Source: Gadus chalcogrammus (taxonomy: Eukaryota > Chordata > Actinopteri > Gadiformes > Gadidae). From it: a DNA stretch of 64,000 nucleotides. The stretch lies in assembly GCF_026213295.1 (NCBI RefSeq), contig NC_079413.1, positions 18,060,030 to 18,124,029 of the forward strand, given 5' to 3'. Made by a program: the position numbers and the translations under genes. Under the pieces are notes generated by a model. That model was not told the DNA's origin and searched no databases. It was given only the letters and a program-made list of their open reading frames with translations. Below, one piece after another: positions 10,437 through 22,129 of this stretch (position 1 is its first letter; every line of letters begins with the position of its first letter).

Positions 10437-10610
10437 TTGGTTACTGTACTCCAACAGTTCTAACAGAGTCTATTGTTTTGCATGTAAGCTTTTTGGTGAA
10501 GGTAGAGTTGCTGACACGCGCCTTGTGGTGGGGTATAATAACTGGCAGTGTCTTTCAAAGATACTGAAGTACCATGAAACAAGTGGTTACCACGTAAATG
10601 CTTATCTGCC
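10437..10610 (+). pseudogene. TTF-type zinc finger of a hAT transposase, interrupted
   Basis: The plus frame reads YWLLYSNSSNRVYCFACKLF then, after a spacer, YNNWQCLSKILKYHETSGYH. This is the TTF zinc finger found at the N-terminus of hAT/ZMYM transposases: C-x2-C, a Trp in the NNW block, then H-x5-H. Both sides are cut. Upstream, TTTTCCCACCCCTA at about 10426 looks like the right end of another hAT. Downstream, homology ends where the fold-back element starts (10608). The rest of the transposase was not found. Confidence 0.7.
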
Positions 10611-13600
10611 CCCTCTAATCCTTACATGGCTCTAAAAACCTTAAAAGGCAGCTTGGATGTTTTTATTTTCTGCAGTTTAGACTTCTTCTATAACCTATTT
10701 TTGAAAGCAAAACACCAAGTTCATTGATTTAACGAGGCAGAGTTATTTGAAACAATTTATTAAATAAATATTTGTGAGAGGTCATTCCTTCTCCTGAGTT
10801 TGCTTCCTATTTATGTCTAGTATACACCCCTACTGTCCAAAAGCATCCCCCCCCCCCCCCCCCCTCCACATATGGATTTGGAAAGTTGTTGCCACGTCCC
10901 AGTGGTGGAAGTATCATATAATATGAAAGAGGGCATTCAATTATACTACAATGATCAATTAGGAGGCCGAAGCCCTAAAGGAAGTGATGCAATAGGTGAC
11001 TGAGTCGAGAAAATTTAAGTAAACTGTACCTTGGGGTCTCTTATATATCAAAGGGGGTTTCAAAGGACGCATACGCTTCAACCTGTGGCTCCAGCCCTAC
11101 AAGAAATGACTCAGCATTGCACCTCACCCAGCGGCTCGCTTGTAAGATTTTGGCCTGAAGTTCTTCCCAGACCTACACCCTAACAGTCCAACATGCATAT
11201 CTGAGAATCAGGCCTCTCTTCAATAATGACAAAAAGTTATGAGAGAAATACACATTCACTTTTTGTTATCTCATAAGCGGTGTGGTGCCGGCTCCTTTTG
11301 ACCTTTTGACCCCAGACTTCAAAGACGTGGCCACAGGCCAACTGTGTCTACACACATTAAGCCACAAATGTACACCTCCATCCCGCAAAAAATGGGGCCC
11401 AGAAACGAACCTCTGTCTTATGTACATTGACTGTACTGTTGGAGATCACGCCCCTTTTCCGGCCTTTTCGAGATAGCTAGGGATGCTAAAATGTTTACAC
11501 ACATTTCCCGGGGCCCCGAGAACAACATATCCAAGATTTGTAGTTCTAGCCCATAGAGAAAAAAAGTTTTCCCAAATGGACTGTCATTTGGACAAAGCCC
11601 CTCAGAAGTGTTGCCTGCAAGACCTAATGGTTCAGAATGTGGTGGAAAAACAGTTTTAGAGATAGGAAGGTCCTACCGCCCTGAAATTTCAATACAATAT
11701 TCTAGGGCAGGGGTTTTCAAAGTGTGAGAGAGTGAGCCCCCCCTCAGAGAAAAAAATTCAGCTGAGCCCCCCCCCCCCCAATTTTTTTTTCTAAATACCT
11801 GTGTTTTGAAAGCTATTTTAATTATTTTACGCATTTCAAACATCTCCGATCATAATTTTAAAACATTTGGAACATATTTTTGAAACATTTGCAACAAATT
11901 TTTTAACATATTTTTTAAACATATTTCTGAAACATTACATCGTTTTTAAACAACAAAATTTAAAAACTTTATCTAAGCATGTTTTAGCTTAACCTTTTTG
12001 AAATACATTTGAACATCTTAATCTGTGTAAACTGCCAGTTTACAGATTCATTCAGGGTCCCCGACTCTGAATTTTCTGAGTCGAATCAGATCTGCCTTTT
12101 CAGTCCAGAGATTCGACTATTCGGCGGGGTTTGTTTACCGGCATTGCTATGGTGACCTCAATTATTATAACCAACTGAAAACGTCGCCGGTTTGAAACTA
12201 AAACTGTGATTCTGAAAAAAGTATAAATGCTATCAAAATTCCGTTTCGATAGTATTGAAGATACAAGTGTGTAGATTTGTTTAATGGTTTGAACGATGGT
12301 AAACGGTTGAAAAAGGAATGAGTTACGATGTCTAGAAGTAGGTGTATCAGAATGGGCTGACTTCTTCAATGAAAACAGCTGAAAACGAAGCAGTATGAAA
12401 CTAAAACTGTGATTCTGAAGACATTTTAAATGATATCGAAATGCTGTTTCGATATTATTGAAGATACAAGTGTGTAGATTTGTTAAATGGTTTGCACGAA
12501 GATAAACGGTTGAAAATTTATTTAGTTATGTTACTTCTACAGTTGAAGTACGACTGATGATTTGAATCATCGTCTTTCAGGGTTTTCTTCGGGTTTATTT
12601 TTTTCTCACGTCGCGCCCCCCCTGAAGAACTCTGGCGCCCCCCAGGGGGGGCGCGCCCCACAGTTTGAAAACCACTGTTCTAGGGGCCTAACTGGGACCC
12701 CCGCACCGAAACTTGGCCCGGTTGGACCCCGAGGGCAGGAAGGGGGGGCCCTTCCTGCCCGAAACTTGGCCCAGTCGGACCCCGAGTGCAGGAAGGGGGG
12801 GCCTGGACTTTCATAATCTTCGCTCGGCGAATGTAAAGGATGTTTGGTCGGATGTTATGACGGAGAATCATAATGTGAATGGGAATATTCTATAAATGTC
12901 TTGATATCATCTTTCGTCTCAACACTTCTGCTGCAGCCGCTTAAAGTCTCACTCCGAGAACCTTAAAATATGAATCAATCCATTAGAAGTATGAAAATAT
13001 CTTCCCGGTGGCGTAACAGGGCAAACAAGGTGTCCTTTGACATCTACTTTTCGAGGCGATTGCAACAGTGCCACACATGATCATATTTGAATATGTTTCG
13101 GGGTAGTAATTACCTGTCGATTTTGGAGGCCTTTATCAATAATGACCACCTATAGATTTGCTTCCCGATGGAGATTTTTGACAAATTACATGTTATTTAG
13201 CATCTACACGTTAAGCTGAGTCCAATGAGATCAAGCTCGCCCTCTTGCTACACCAAGATCATGTCCTAGACCTAAGTGTACCATGTAAAATACATGTTAC
13301 CATTTGCTAGAGTGTCATGCTTGGTGTCATTGGACTCAGCTCAACGTGTAGATGCTAAATAACATGTCATTTGTAACAAATTTCTATCGGGAAGCAAATC
13401 AATAGCTGCTCATTATTGATTAAGGCCTCCAATTTTGACAGCTAATTACTACCATTAACATGTTCGAATATGCTCATGTGTGGCACCGTTGCAATCGTAG
13501 ATGTTGAAGGACACCTTGTTCGCCCTCTTACGCCACCGGGAAGATATTATATGCTTCTGATTGCTTCTGATATTTACTTGCTTCTGATTGACTAATGAAT

Positions 13601-14425
13601 TGATTCAGCTATTTCCCCAGAAGTCTGGGGTCAAAAGGTCAAAAGGAGCCGGCACCACGCCGCTTATGAGACAACAAAAGTTAATGTGTATTTCTCTCAT
13701 AACTTTTTGTCATTATTAAAGAGAGGCCTGATTCTCAGATATGCAGGTTGGATGGCTACGGTGTAGGTCTGGGAAGAACTTCAGGCCAAAATCTTGCAAG
13801 CGAGCTGCTGTGGGTGCAGGTGCAACGAGATGGAGCACTTGCTGAGTCATTTCCTGTAGGGCTGGAGCCACAGGTTGTAGCGTATGCGTCCTTTGAGACC
13901 CCCTTTGATATATAAGAGACCTCAAGGTACAGCTTACTTAAATGTTGTCGACCCAGTCACCTATTTCATCACTTCCTTTAGGGCTTCGGCCTCCTAATTG
14001 ATCATTGTAGTATAATTGAATGCCCTCTTTCATATATATGATACCTCCACCACTGGGATGTGGCAAAAATTCTCCAAATCCATATGGGGAGGGGGGGGTG
14101 ATGCTTGTGGACAGTAGGGTTGTACACTAGACATAAATAGGAAGCAAACTCAGGAGAAGGAATGACCTCTCACAAATATTTATTTAATAAATTGTTTCAA
14201 ATTAAATTCTGCCTCGTTAAATCAATGAGCTTGGTGTTTTGCTTTCAAAAATAGGTTATAGAAGAAGTCTAAACTGCAGAAAATAAAAACATCCAAGCTT
14301 CCTTTTAAGGATACCTTGGAATATCTGTCTATTTTTTAACCATCGGACCCTAGTTTACGACAAAAACAACACAATTGACGGCAGCTCCTTTTCCGCGTGG
14401 TTTTTAGAGCCATGTAAGGATAAGA
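10608..14425. mobile_element. Large fold-back element with about 1-kb arms
   Basis: The left arm (10608-11325 and 12970-13262) is inverted in the right arm (13318-14425) at high identity, around an 80-bp centre (13236-13320). Shared landmarks are the CTTACATGGCTCTAAAAACC ends, the GGTCATTCCTTCTCC block, GCCGGCTCCTTTTGACC, and TTACGCCACCGGGAAGATAT. The left arm has an extra 1.65 kb (11326-12969) absent from the right. That extra includes a datable hAT insertion (11708-12677) and a dispersed-repeat segment (11330-11590). No transposase was identified. It splits the TTF zinc-finger frame at 10437-10610. Confidence 0.75.
11700..12685. mobile_element. hAT element, 970 bp, TSD TTCTAGGG
   Basis: Perfect 8-bp duplication TTCTAGGG at 11700-11707 and 12678-12685. 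The ends CAGGGGTTTTCAAA and TTTGAAAACCACTG are hAT-type. Inside, two diverged tandem copies of about 200 bp (about 12172-12340 and 12375-12530) both contain ACTAAAACTGTGATTCTGAA and AGATACAAGTGTGTAGATTT. No transposase domain is visible. Confidence 0.85.
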
Positions 14426-14910
14426 GGGGGTGGTCGATAGCAACCACCATAGCAACCATGACGGTCAAGTGACTGGATGCAGCCCCGTTGAAAAAAATAG
14501 AATACCACCCTACACACTGAGGAGAATAATGATATTTAAATTATTATGACCATGAAGTCTTTATTTGCATGGGTCTACATTTCGTTCTGTGTAGCATGGA
14601 AAAATCGGAGAAACACTCCCATTCAGAATGCATTGGTTTACATTTCGTTCTTTGGAGCACGGTTATTTTTATTTATTTTCAGTTTTTGAGGAGGTGCTTA
14701 ATTTTTCTGCAATAATCCAAAATCCAATGGAAAAATCCGTTGGCTTTTTGTCAAGGGAACCCAGGGCGACGCTCACTTCCGGGTTGGCCAACATACGTCA
14801 TCCCTCCACCACTCTATACTGTAATAACACATGTTGAAGTTGAATGATAATGAATGAATTTATTCTTTATTCTGCCTTAGTATTTATTTATTTATTTAGC
14901 AGCGAAATGC

Positions 14911-15014
<104 letters not shown>

Positions 15015-15129
15015 ACACGCTATTTTATGTTGAAATGCGACGGAATCCAGTGTTCACGAAAACGTACACTGTCGACGTATGCTTTTGGCGACTGGGTTGG
15101 CTCTCAGATATACGTTTTTCTAAAAAAAA

Positions 15130-15181
15130 GTTACTTTATGTAACTTTTAAGATGATATCATTAAAAGTTACATAAAGTAAC
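15130..15181. repeat. Perfect 21-bp-arm hairpin (copy 1)
   Basis: GTTACTTTATGTAACTTTTA+A (15130-15150) and its exact complement (15161-15181) flank the 10-nt loop GATGATATCA. Each arm itself contains the smaller palindrome GTTACTTTATGTAAC. Confidence 0.95.
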
Positions 15182-15334
15182 GGTTTAATGACACAAACGC
15201 AGTTGAAATATGCGAGCGAGCCGATAAAATCTTCCTACCATCGTTTCGGCAGCTGTTCCATGTTGAAGTCTCGTTCAATAAAAACCAACTCTCGTTGTCG
15301 AGCGTTCAATAAAAACCAACTCTCGTTGTCGAGC

Positions 15335-15505
15335 GTGTCCCCCCCCTCAACAAACGTGTCCCCCCCCCTACAAACGTGTCCCCCCCCTCAACTAACGTGT
15401 TCCGCCCCCCTACAAACGTGTCGTCCCCCCCCCTCAACAAACGTGTCCTCCCCCCCCCCCATCCCCGGTCAACAACAGTCTACCCCCCCCCCCCCGCCCT
15501 CAACA
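15335..15505. repeat. C-rich minisatellite (copy 1)
   Basis: Irregular units of about 20 bp alternate CGTGTCCCCCCC with TCAACAAA or CTACAAA. The C tracts vary in length from unit to unit. Confidence 0.9.
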
Positions 15506-16133
15506 ATCGTGTCCACAATTTGCTGCGAAAGCCGTGAAACCCAAACCCCGAAACTCGCCTCCACAGCGACACGCGTGGATACTGTAGGTATAACACACTA
15601 TTTTACGATGAAATGCTACGTATCCAGTGTTCATGGAAACGTACACGTCAACGTTTTTTCTTGGCGACTGGGTTGTGATCTCATAGCACGGAATGATGTT
15701 ACACTGGCAGGGCATCTTAGAAAGGCTGCCTCTAAAAAAAGGAGGAGAATAATGATATTTAAATTATTATGACCATGAAGTCTTTATTTGCATGGGTCTA
15801 CATTTCGTTCTGTGTAGCATGGAAAAATCGGAGAAACACTCCCATTCAGAATGCATTGGTTTACATTTCGTTCTTTGGAGCACGGTTATTTTTATTTATT
15901 TTCAGTTTTTGAGGAGGTGCTTAATTTTTCTGCAATAATCCAAAATCCAATGGAAAAATCTGTTGGCTTTTTGTCAAGGGAACCCAGGGCGACGCTCACT
16001 TCCGGGTTGGCCAACATACGTCATCCCTCCACCACTCTATACTGTAATAACACATGTTGAAGTTGAATGATAATGAATGAATTTATTCTTTATTCTGCCT
16101 TAGTATTTATTTATTTATTTAGCAGCGAAATGC

Positions 16134-16239
<106 letters not shown>

Positions 16240-16354
16240 ACACGCTATTTTATGTTGAAATGCGACGTAATCCAGTGTTCACGAAAACGTACACTGTCGA
16301 CGTATGCTTTTGGCGACTGGGTTGGCTCTCAGATATACGTTTTTCTAAAAAAAA

Positions 16355-16406
16355 GTTACTTTATGTAACTTTTAAGATGATATCATTAAAAGTTACATAA
16401 AGTAAC
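16355..16406. repeat. Perfect 21-bp-arm hairpin (copy 2)
   Basis: Identical to the hairpin at 15130-15181, with the same GATGATATCA loop. Confidence 0.95.
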
Positions 16407-16559
16407 GGTTTAATGACACAAACGCAGTTGAAATATGCGAGCGAGCCGATAAAATCTTCCTACCATCGTTTCGGCAGCTGTTCCATGTTGAAGTCTCGTT
16501 CAATAAAAACCAACTCTCGTTGTCGAGCGTTCAATAAAAACCAACTCTCGTTGTCGAGC

Positions 16560-16735
16560 GTGTCCCCCCCCTCAACAAACGTGTCCCCCCCCCTACAAAC
16601 GTGTCCCCCCCCTCAACTAACGTGTTCCGCCCCCCTACAAACGTGTCGTCCCCCCCCCTCAACAAACGTGTCCTCCCCCCCCCCCATCCCCGGTCAACAA
16701 CAGTCTACCCCCCCCCCCCGCCCTCAACAATCGTG
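16560..16735. repeat. C-rich minisatellite (copy 2)
   Basis: Same CGTGTCCCCCCC/TCAACAAA array as in copy 1. One C tract is one base shorter, which shifts the reading frames. Confidence 0.9.
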
Positions 16736-17164
16736 TCCACAATTTGCTGCGAAAGCCGTGAAACCCAAACCCCGAAACTCGCCTCCACAGCGACACGCGT
16801 GGATACTGTAGGTATAACACACTATTTTACGATGAAATGCTACGTATCCAGTGTTCATGGAAACGTACACGTCAACGTTTTTTCTTGGCGACTGGGTTGT
16901 GATCTCATAGCACGGAATGATGTTACACTGGCAGGGCATCTTAGAAAGGCTGCCTCTAAAAAAAAACACCGGATATCTGTCCTGGTGCACTCAAAATGAA
17001 TTTTTTTATTCAATATCAGAGTGTGTTTTAGGTTAAATTTGTGCCCAGATCAAAGAGGGGGGGGGGGGCGCCTGCTATGTGTCTGCATACCCCCCAGAAA
17101 GTAGGCAGTTGCGCCTCTGGATGGGACATCGTGGTTCCTGTCACACCAATCAGAGAAAGCGCAT

Positions 17165-17662
17165 CACTTTGCCGCATAGAGGGAAGAAGTAGATGGCACA
17201 TGAGCACCCTGGATAGTGTTGATAACCGCTTCAGGCAAACCTTTGCCCTGCAGGATCAACCTCTCAGGAGCCAGACCAACAACCGTCCCGATACATCGGG
17301 CGGGTGGTGCACCGTCCCATGGGCCTGTGAAAGCGCATCCGGTCTGAACGGTACCGGCCACGGCGCCGTCCCTGAGAGTGCCGCCAGCTCTGGAAACCAT
17401 AGAGCAGAGCGGTTCTCCGGAGCCACTATACTAAGAGACAATCTCTCCTGTCTGACCCGTTCCAGAAGAGGAAGGATCAGCTGGAGCGGAGGAAACGCAT
17501 ACAAGAGAACCCGCGGCCAAGAATGTGTGCGCCAACGCATCCACCCTCAACGGGGGAAGATCCCGAGGGTTGAGAGAGAACCACCACCTGCAGTGTGTGT
17601 TCTCCCTGCACGCAACCCTTTAAGACGCACAAGGACACCCAATGCCAAAATCCCCTGAACAA
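17165..17662 (-). pseudogene. DIRS reverse transcriptase/RNase H end and start of recombinase
   Basis: The minus strand encodes THSWPRVLLYAFPPLQLILP, LLERVRQERLSLSIVAPEN, ALWFPELAAL and RPDALSQAHGT. This is the conserved C-terminal end of fish DIRS RT-RNase H. A frameshift then leads into LILQGKGLPEAVINTIQGAH, then PSTSSLYAAK, the N-terminus of the tyrosine recombinase. The conserved Trp after SLYAAK is a stop (TGA). The homology fades below 17165 toward 17041. The element is dead. It would sit directly upstream of the recombinase region at 7654-9712 in an intact element of the same orientation. Confidence 0.8.
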
Positions 17663-18204
17663 GCCTCGATTTTTGACGAACTCGGAGTGAGACTGCGTTT
17701 GTCAAGGAACTGCTGAGGGAATATTTTGATATGAATATATAATACAGTTATTACCACACACAGAAGACTGTCACAACAGTGTCGCTTGGATAAAAGATGC
17801 AGTGTTTGTCAAATATTAATTGAAATGGGGCAAGTACTAACAACTATTATAACTTATAACTTATTCAAACAATAAAATTAACTTATCAATATGGAGCCGG
17901 TGCCCCCATATTTTCCCACCGGCACACAGGCAATCAGTTGATTGAACATGATTGAAAAAGAAACATTAAGAATAAATAATCCACATTATACATTCAATTG
18001 TAACTATTAACTAACTTATAAAGGAGTATATGATATTTATTTTACTAATTTTGAATGCCCGTAGCCATAAATCCCCCCCCCCCCCCCCCCCCAAGCTATT
18101 TGACTAGAGTTCTGTGAATCTGAGGCCCAACGCCATTGAAAGCGCTGTCTCAAGTGCTTTTAGATTTTTCATAAATATATATAATTATATATGTATATAT
18201 ATTT
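17663..18204. other. AT-rich intergenic with poly-C
   Basis: No exon or element end recognised. A run of about 20 C residues lies at 18074-18092 and an AT stretch at 18172-18204. Confidence 0.5.
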
Positions 18205-18656
18205 ATACCACGGTCTGCGGGAATACTCGATTCTGATTGGATGCAGGGTGTGCATTAACTCCTGATATACGGACACCTGGACAAGTAGTTCTGTCAAATT
18301 GTCTGTTTACCGTTCTCAATTAATGCGCTAGCTGGCATATCGTCTCTAAAATAGTAGTAACCATAGCAACGGGAAACAAAACAAAGCTCAGCGGACTATA
18401 ATACCTCCCGCTACCTCCCGTTCTAAAGTCGTAGCTATGGTCCGTCCTAATTACTGGAGGAGTGAACAACGTTTCCGTTGCATGAGAACCCAACGGGCAT
18501 GTAATGGTGGTTCCGGGCATTAGTCGGACCCTCAGGCGTAACCAGGGAAACAAATGTATGTTTTGTGGAGAACTTTATATTCAGATTGTAAAACGCATGA
18601 AAATATAAATTAATGGTCTTAATTTGGTCACCGTTGGTAAGTGACCGTGGTATAAG
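18205..18656. mobile_element. Short DNA element, TIR TATACCACGGTC
   Basis: TATACCACGGTCTGCGGGAA (18206 on) and GTGACCGTGGTATA (18641-18654) form the inverted ends. The left interior sequence GCATTAACTCCTGATATACG is related to the strong inverted repeat just outside the right end (18658-18799). They may therefore belong to one composite family. No coding sequence. Confidence 0.55.
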
Positions 18657-18657
18657 C

Positions 18658-18799
18658 GGGATAATGCCCGACGAGGTGTCCATTATCAGGAATTAATGGC
18701 CTTTGCGGAGGCAACCGTCCTCCGCTTCGCGTCGGACGGTTCACGCCTCCACGTCGTCCATTAATTCCTGATAATGGACACCTCGTCGGGCATTATCCC
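18658..18799. repeat. Perfect 42-bp inverted repeat, cruciform-prone
   Basis: The 42-bp arm GGGATAATGCCCGACGAGGT... (18658-18699) is exactly inverted at 18758-18799. The 58-nt centre folds again (GGAGGC..ACCGTCC against GGACGGT..GCCTCC). An AT microsatellite follows directly. Confidence 0.9.
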
Positions 18800-18802
18800 T
18801 TA

Positions 18803-18836
18803 CATATATATATATATATATATTGTTGTTCCCATA

Positions 18837-18885
<49 letters not shown>

Positions 18886-18905
18886 TTATATATGTGTATA
18901 TATTA
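18803..18905. repeat. TA microsatellite
   Basis: TATATA tract broken once by TTGTTGTTCCCATATC, then by TTTATA variants. Confidence 0.95.
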
Positions 18906-18954
18906 ACTCATCAAGAGGACAATGATGATGAAGAAGGGAGTACGATGATGATGA

Positions 18955-19675
18955 TATAGAGTGGCGAAGTCACGCCCCTTCCGGTAGAGCTCATGGGACC
19001 TATGAGATCGAAAAATATGAATGGGTGTCAATGGAGAGAAAATAATTATTTTCTGGTCCCAGTCTTTATATGCCCTGGATTAACATATGTTGTTTGTGGA
19101 TTTAAATGATAATTTCTCATGCAAAGAAAACTAAAAATGTTCGTGAAGAAGTTTGATAATTTTAGGTTTTATGTGAGGCCGCTTTGTGAACTACAGCTCT
19201 TCGCTGCTCTCGACGCATATGATATACGTCACCACACCCGCCCTTGGAACTCGGCACAGAGATGGCGATCTCTCTGCCCCACTTCACCGCTTTTTCCAAG
19301 GGGAGGATAAAAGCATCGAAAGAGGTGAAAACCATTATAAGTCGGGGCACGTGCAGAGTTTCAGTTATGCCGATGGGAAGATTGTCGGTCTTCTCCACGC
19401 CAGTCGCAGGGAGCGTGACGTCACATACGAGCCGTGTAGTCTTTCTCGTTGTGTTTTCTCTACAGCCTTTATCTGAACAATTGCACAATAAACGGTCGAA
19501 CTCTTTGCATGAAAAATTATCCTTTAAATCCACAAACAACATATGTGTAATCCAGGGCATAAAAAGACCGGGACCAGAAAATAATTATTTTCTCTCCATT
19601 GACACCCATTCATATTTTTCGATCTCATAGGTCCCATGAGCCCTACCGGAAGGAGCGTGACTTCGCCACTCTATA
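18955..19675. mobile_element. Fold-back element with about 175-bp arms
   Basis: TATAGAGTGGCGAAGTCACG (18955 on) to about 19133 is inverted at 19500-19675. The arms share TATGAATGGGTGTCAATGG and the palindrome AAAATAATTATTTT. The 365-bp centre is CpG-containing and open in several frames (minus 19162-19560, plus 19244-19630), but I recognise no domain in it. No target duplication could be fixed. Confidence 0.7.
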
Positions 19676-20621
19676 GGAAGGAGGAACAGCGCCGTGGGAT
19701 TGAACTCTTCCAGACTCTTTGATTCTGAGCTCTCTTCCGCTCCATCAGAGACCTCATTGGCCGTCCTCCCGCGGAATTCTCCCGCGGAGTCCTTCCGCGG
19801 AGTTCTCCCGCAGAGTTCACCCAATGTTTCCATCAGACGTCTCGTGGTCCTCTCAGCTTCAACCAAGTAGACGCTTACAGTCCGGAACCCCCATTTTACT
19901 TCTTATGGAAAAAATGTTTTCTTTCCTTCAGTGATTGTAATTTCCCCTTCTCCATCTCCATTATCTATTTGTGAAAGCCTCAAATGTGTCTCAGAAACGA
20001 GACACCCACTGCCCGGGGGACTGGGGAGTATTTTGGTTTCTCTATGGAGTCGATGCGGGCAGAGCCTAACCCCGGTCGGCAAGAGGGAGGACGCGCCCTC
20101 GCTGGCTTTGTAGTGCGCTGCGCGCTGTCTCTGCTCCTCAATTATCTCTTCTCGCTTCAATAAACATCAATTCTGGATGGCAAGAAAACCGGTGCAAATC
20201 ATCCATTATTTATCAGCTTTCCTTTTTAAGAGAGTGCTGGCGGCTGAACGCAGCGCATATCCAGTTGTGATAAACGGACAACGACAGGACGTGTTGCAGA
20301 CGATGAGGCTGCAGTACGGAGACGGTTAACTATGAACATGATTAAATGTATGTATGATATTTGACATCATGGTTATGGTATTCGATTAAATCAAAATGCT
20401 TCAAGGTTCATGGATGGGGATTGGTGCTTGCTTTAGGATATCGACTTTACAGTTTCGCTGACCAGTTTTTTTTTCAGAATCATGTGATTCAGGTCGCTAT
20501 CGTTAGTCCGTCTGTGTCACCTGTCATCAGGACGGCCAATTATCTGCAGCCGGCGGAGAAGAGCCAGCCAGCAAGGCTTCAGCGTCTGTTCTGATGCTCA
20601 CAGACCGATGCACGTGCACCA
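19676..20621. other. Intergenic with a small GC repeat
   Basis: CCCGCGGAGTTCT-like units of about 14 bp repeat four times at 19768-19822. A TTCAATAAACATC polyadenylation-like site is at 20157-20169. No gene was recognised. The segment 19920-20170 could be an old LTR or other interspersed repeat, but no ends were found. Confidence 0.35.
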
Positions 20622-20704
<83 letters not shown>

Positions 20705-20832
20705 AACACACACGCACACAACCACACACACAACCATGTCAGGGACATGTACACTGACACACACACACACACATCTAACACACAAACATAACCAAGACAC
20801 ACACAACAACCAACACACACACAACCACACAT
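20622..20832. repeat. CA microsatellite, partly degenerate
   Basis: Two long CA tracts, then ACACACACAACC variants interrupted by a short unique piece (about 20733-20755). Confidence 0.95.
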
Positions 20833-21616
20833 CTGTTTTTTAGAGGACTACTCTGGCAGTTTTCCACCATGGCCCTGTTTTACATCATTTTGGGTCCACG
20901 TCACAAATTAGGTTTTCAGCTCAGTACCCCCTTCACCAGCACTTTGAATTTTTTTTAAATTAAAATAATGAATGTATGTGTGTTCTATTTGCCAGTGTAA
21001 AGATTAAGGTTGCAAATCCTCACAATTTACTGAGAAACATGGGCCTGTCTGTCATGCAACTGTTGGCTCATATCTCCCCTCAAAGGAAGCCCAACGCCAG
21101 GGGAGGGTCAGAAGATGTAGAGATGAATTCCAATATATTCTTCCTAAAACTGACGACATTTCAGTGTTCCTGGAAGCACTTGCTTTTCCACAGAATCTCC
21201 TTTCTCCTTGTTCTCAGATTGACATTTCAACTATTTGTAAATTTTCTCGATTTTCTATTGTTTTGCTTTCAGAATTCAAACCTGCTTATAGTGAAAAAAA
21301 CGAAAGAATGTATTATTAATTATTGTTTTTATATTTTCTGAAATATTTTTTAGCGCACTCATTTAGATTTTCGAGACATGTGGAAAACACAGGTTGAAAT
21401 GTCTTTATAACAGCCGATGAATAAACAGGATTCCTTATTGAGCCAAATTGACACCAGTATGCTCACCGATGATGAGCAGTTGGAGGCATGATGCGCCTTT
21501 ATTGGGGTGAGCTCAGCTTAAACCAGGAGGAGGAGAGGGGTGTGTTTCATGGTGCAAAACACAAGGAATGGTTCTGTGCTGAGGAAGGGGCCTTGCCCTT
21601 ACTTACTGAAAGAACC
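20833..21616. other. Non-coding, nothing recognised
   Basis: AT-rich DNA. One 121-residue open frame (20976-21341) has no domain features and an ordinary non-coding composition. Confidence 0.5.
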
Positions 21617-21722
21617 CTGAAGTATCTGAGGGGCAGACATGATGAGGAATGACAGGAAGTATCTGAGGGGCGGCCATGATGAGGAATGACCCAGAAGTAT
21701 TTGAGGCGCAGACATGATGAGT
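21617..21722. repeat. 37-38 bp tandem repeat, three copies
   Basis: AAGTATCTGAGGGGCAGACA plus TGATGAGGAATGAC repeats three times. A reversed relative (CATCATGGTCGCCCTTCAGA) lies at 22108-22127. Confidence 0.85.
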
Positions 21723-21729
21723 GCTCTCT

Positions 21730-22090
21730 TTATTCTCTAACTGCTGAGGAAAGCTGCTTCAATGCTTCCTTTCTTTCCTCCTTCAGCATTTCCTGGCAGC
21801 GGGAAATTTTTAAAGGGATGCACCAATCAGAAGTTCACAGAAACAAACGATCACCGTGGCAGGCAATTATCTTCATACAATCCACTCATATTGATGGACG
21901 TAGATCCCAATTAGTAGGATTGTATGAACATAATTGTCGATCATGTTGATCGTTTGTTTGTTTTTAAATATTCCTGCCGCAATGAAATGTGGGACGGCAT
22001 TATTTCCTTTCCTTTGTTGGATGGTCCAGTGTACCCTATGGTAAGAGAGATAAGGAAGGAAGCATTTAAGCCCCTTTCCTCAGCACTAAG
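21730..22090. mobile_element. Palindromic (fold-back) repeat element
   Basis: Inner arms AACAAACGATCA ... CATACAATCC (21842-21883) and GGATTGTATG ... TGATCGTTTGTT (21918-21962) are inverted. The outer blocks GCTGAGGAAAGCTGCTTCAA (21740) and AGCATTTAAGCCCC TTTCCTCAGC (22060-22085) are also inverted. It is probably a non-autonomous fold-back. No ends or duplication were defined. Confidence 0.5.
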
Positions 22091-22129
22091 GGCACTGGAG
22101 TAGCTCTCATCATGGTCGCCCTTCAGATA

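Noticed and set aside
19920..20170. Solo LTR ending at the TTCAATAAACATC site
   Set aside because: An AATAAA hexamer is present, but no TG...CA ends or target duplication could be matched.
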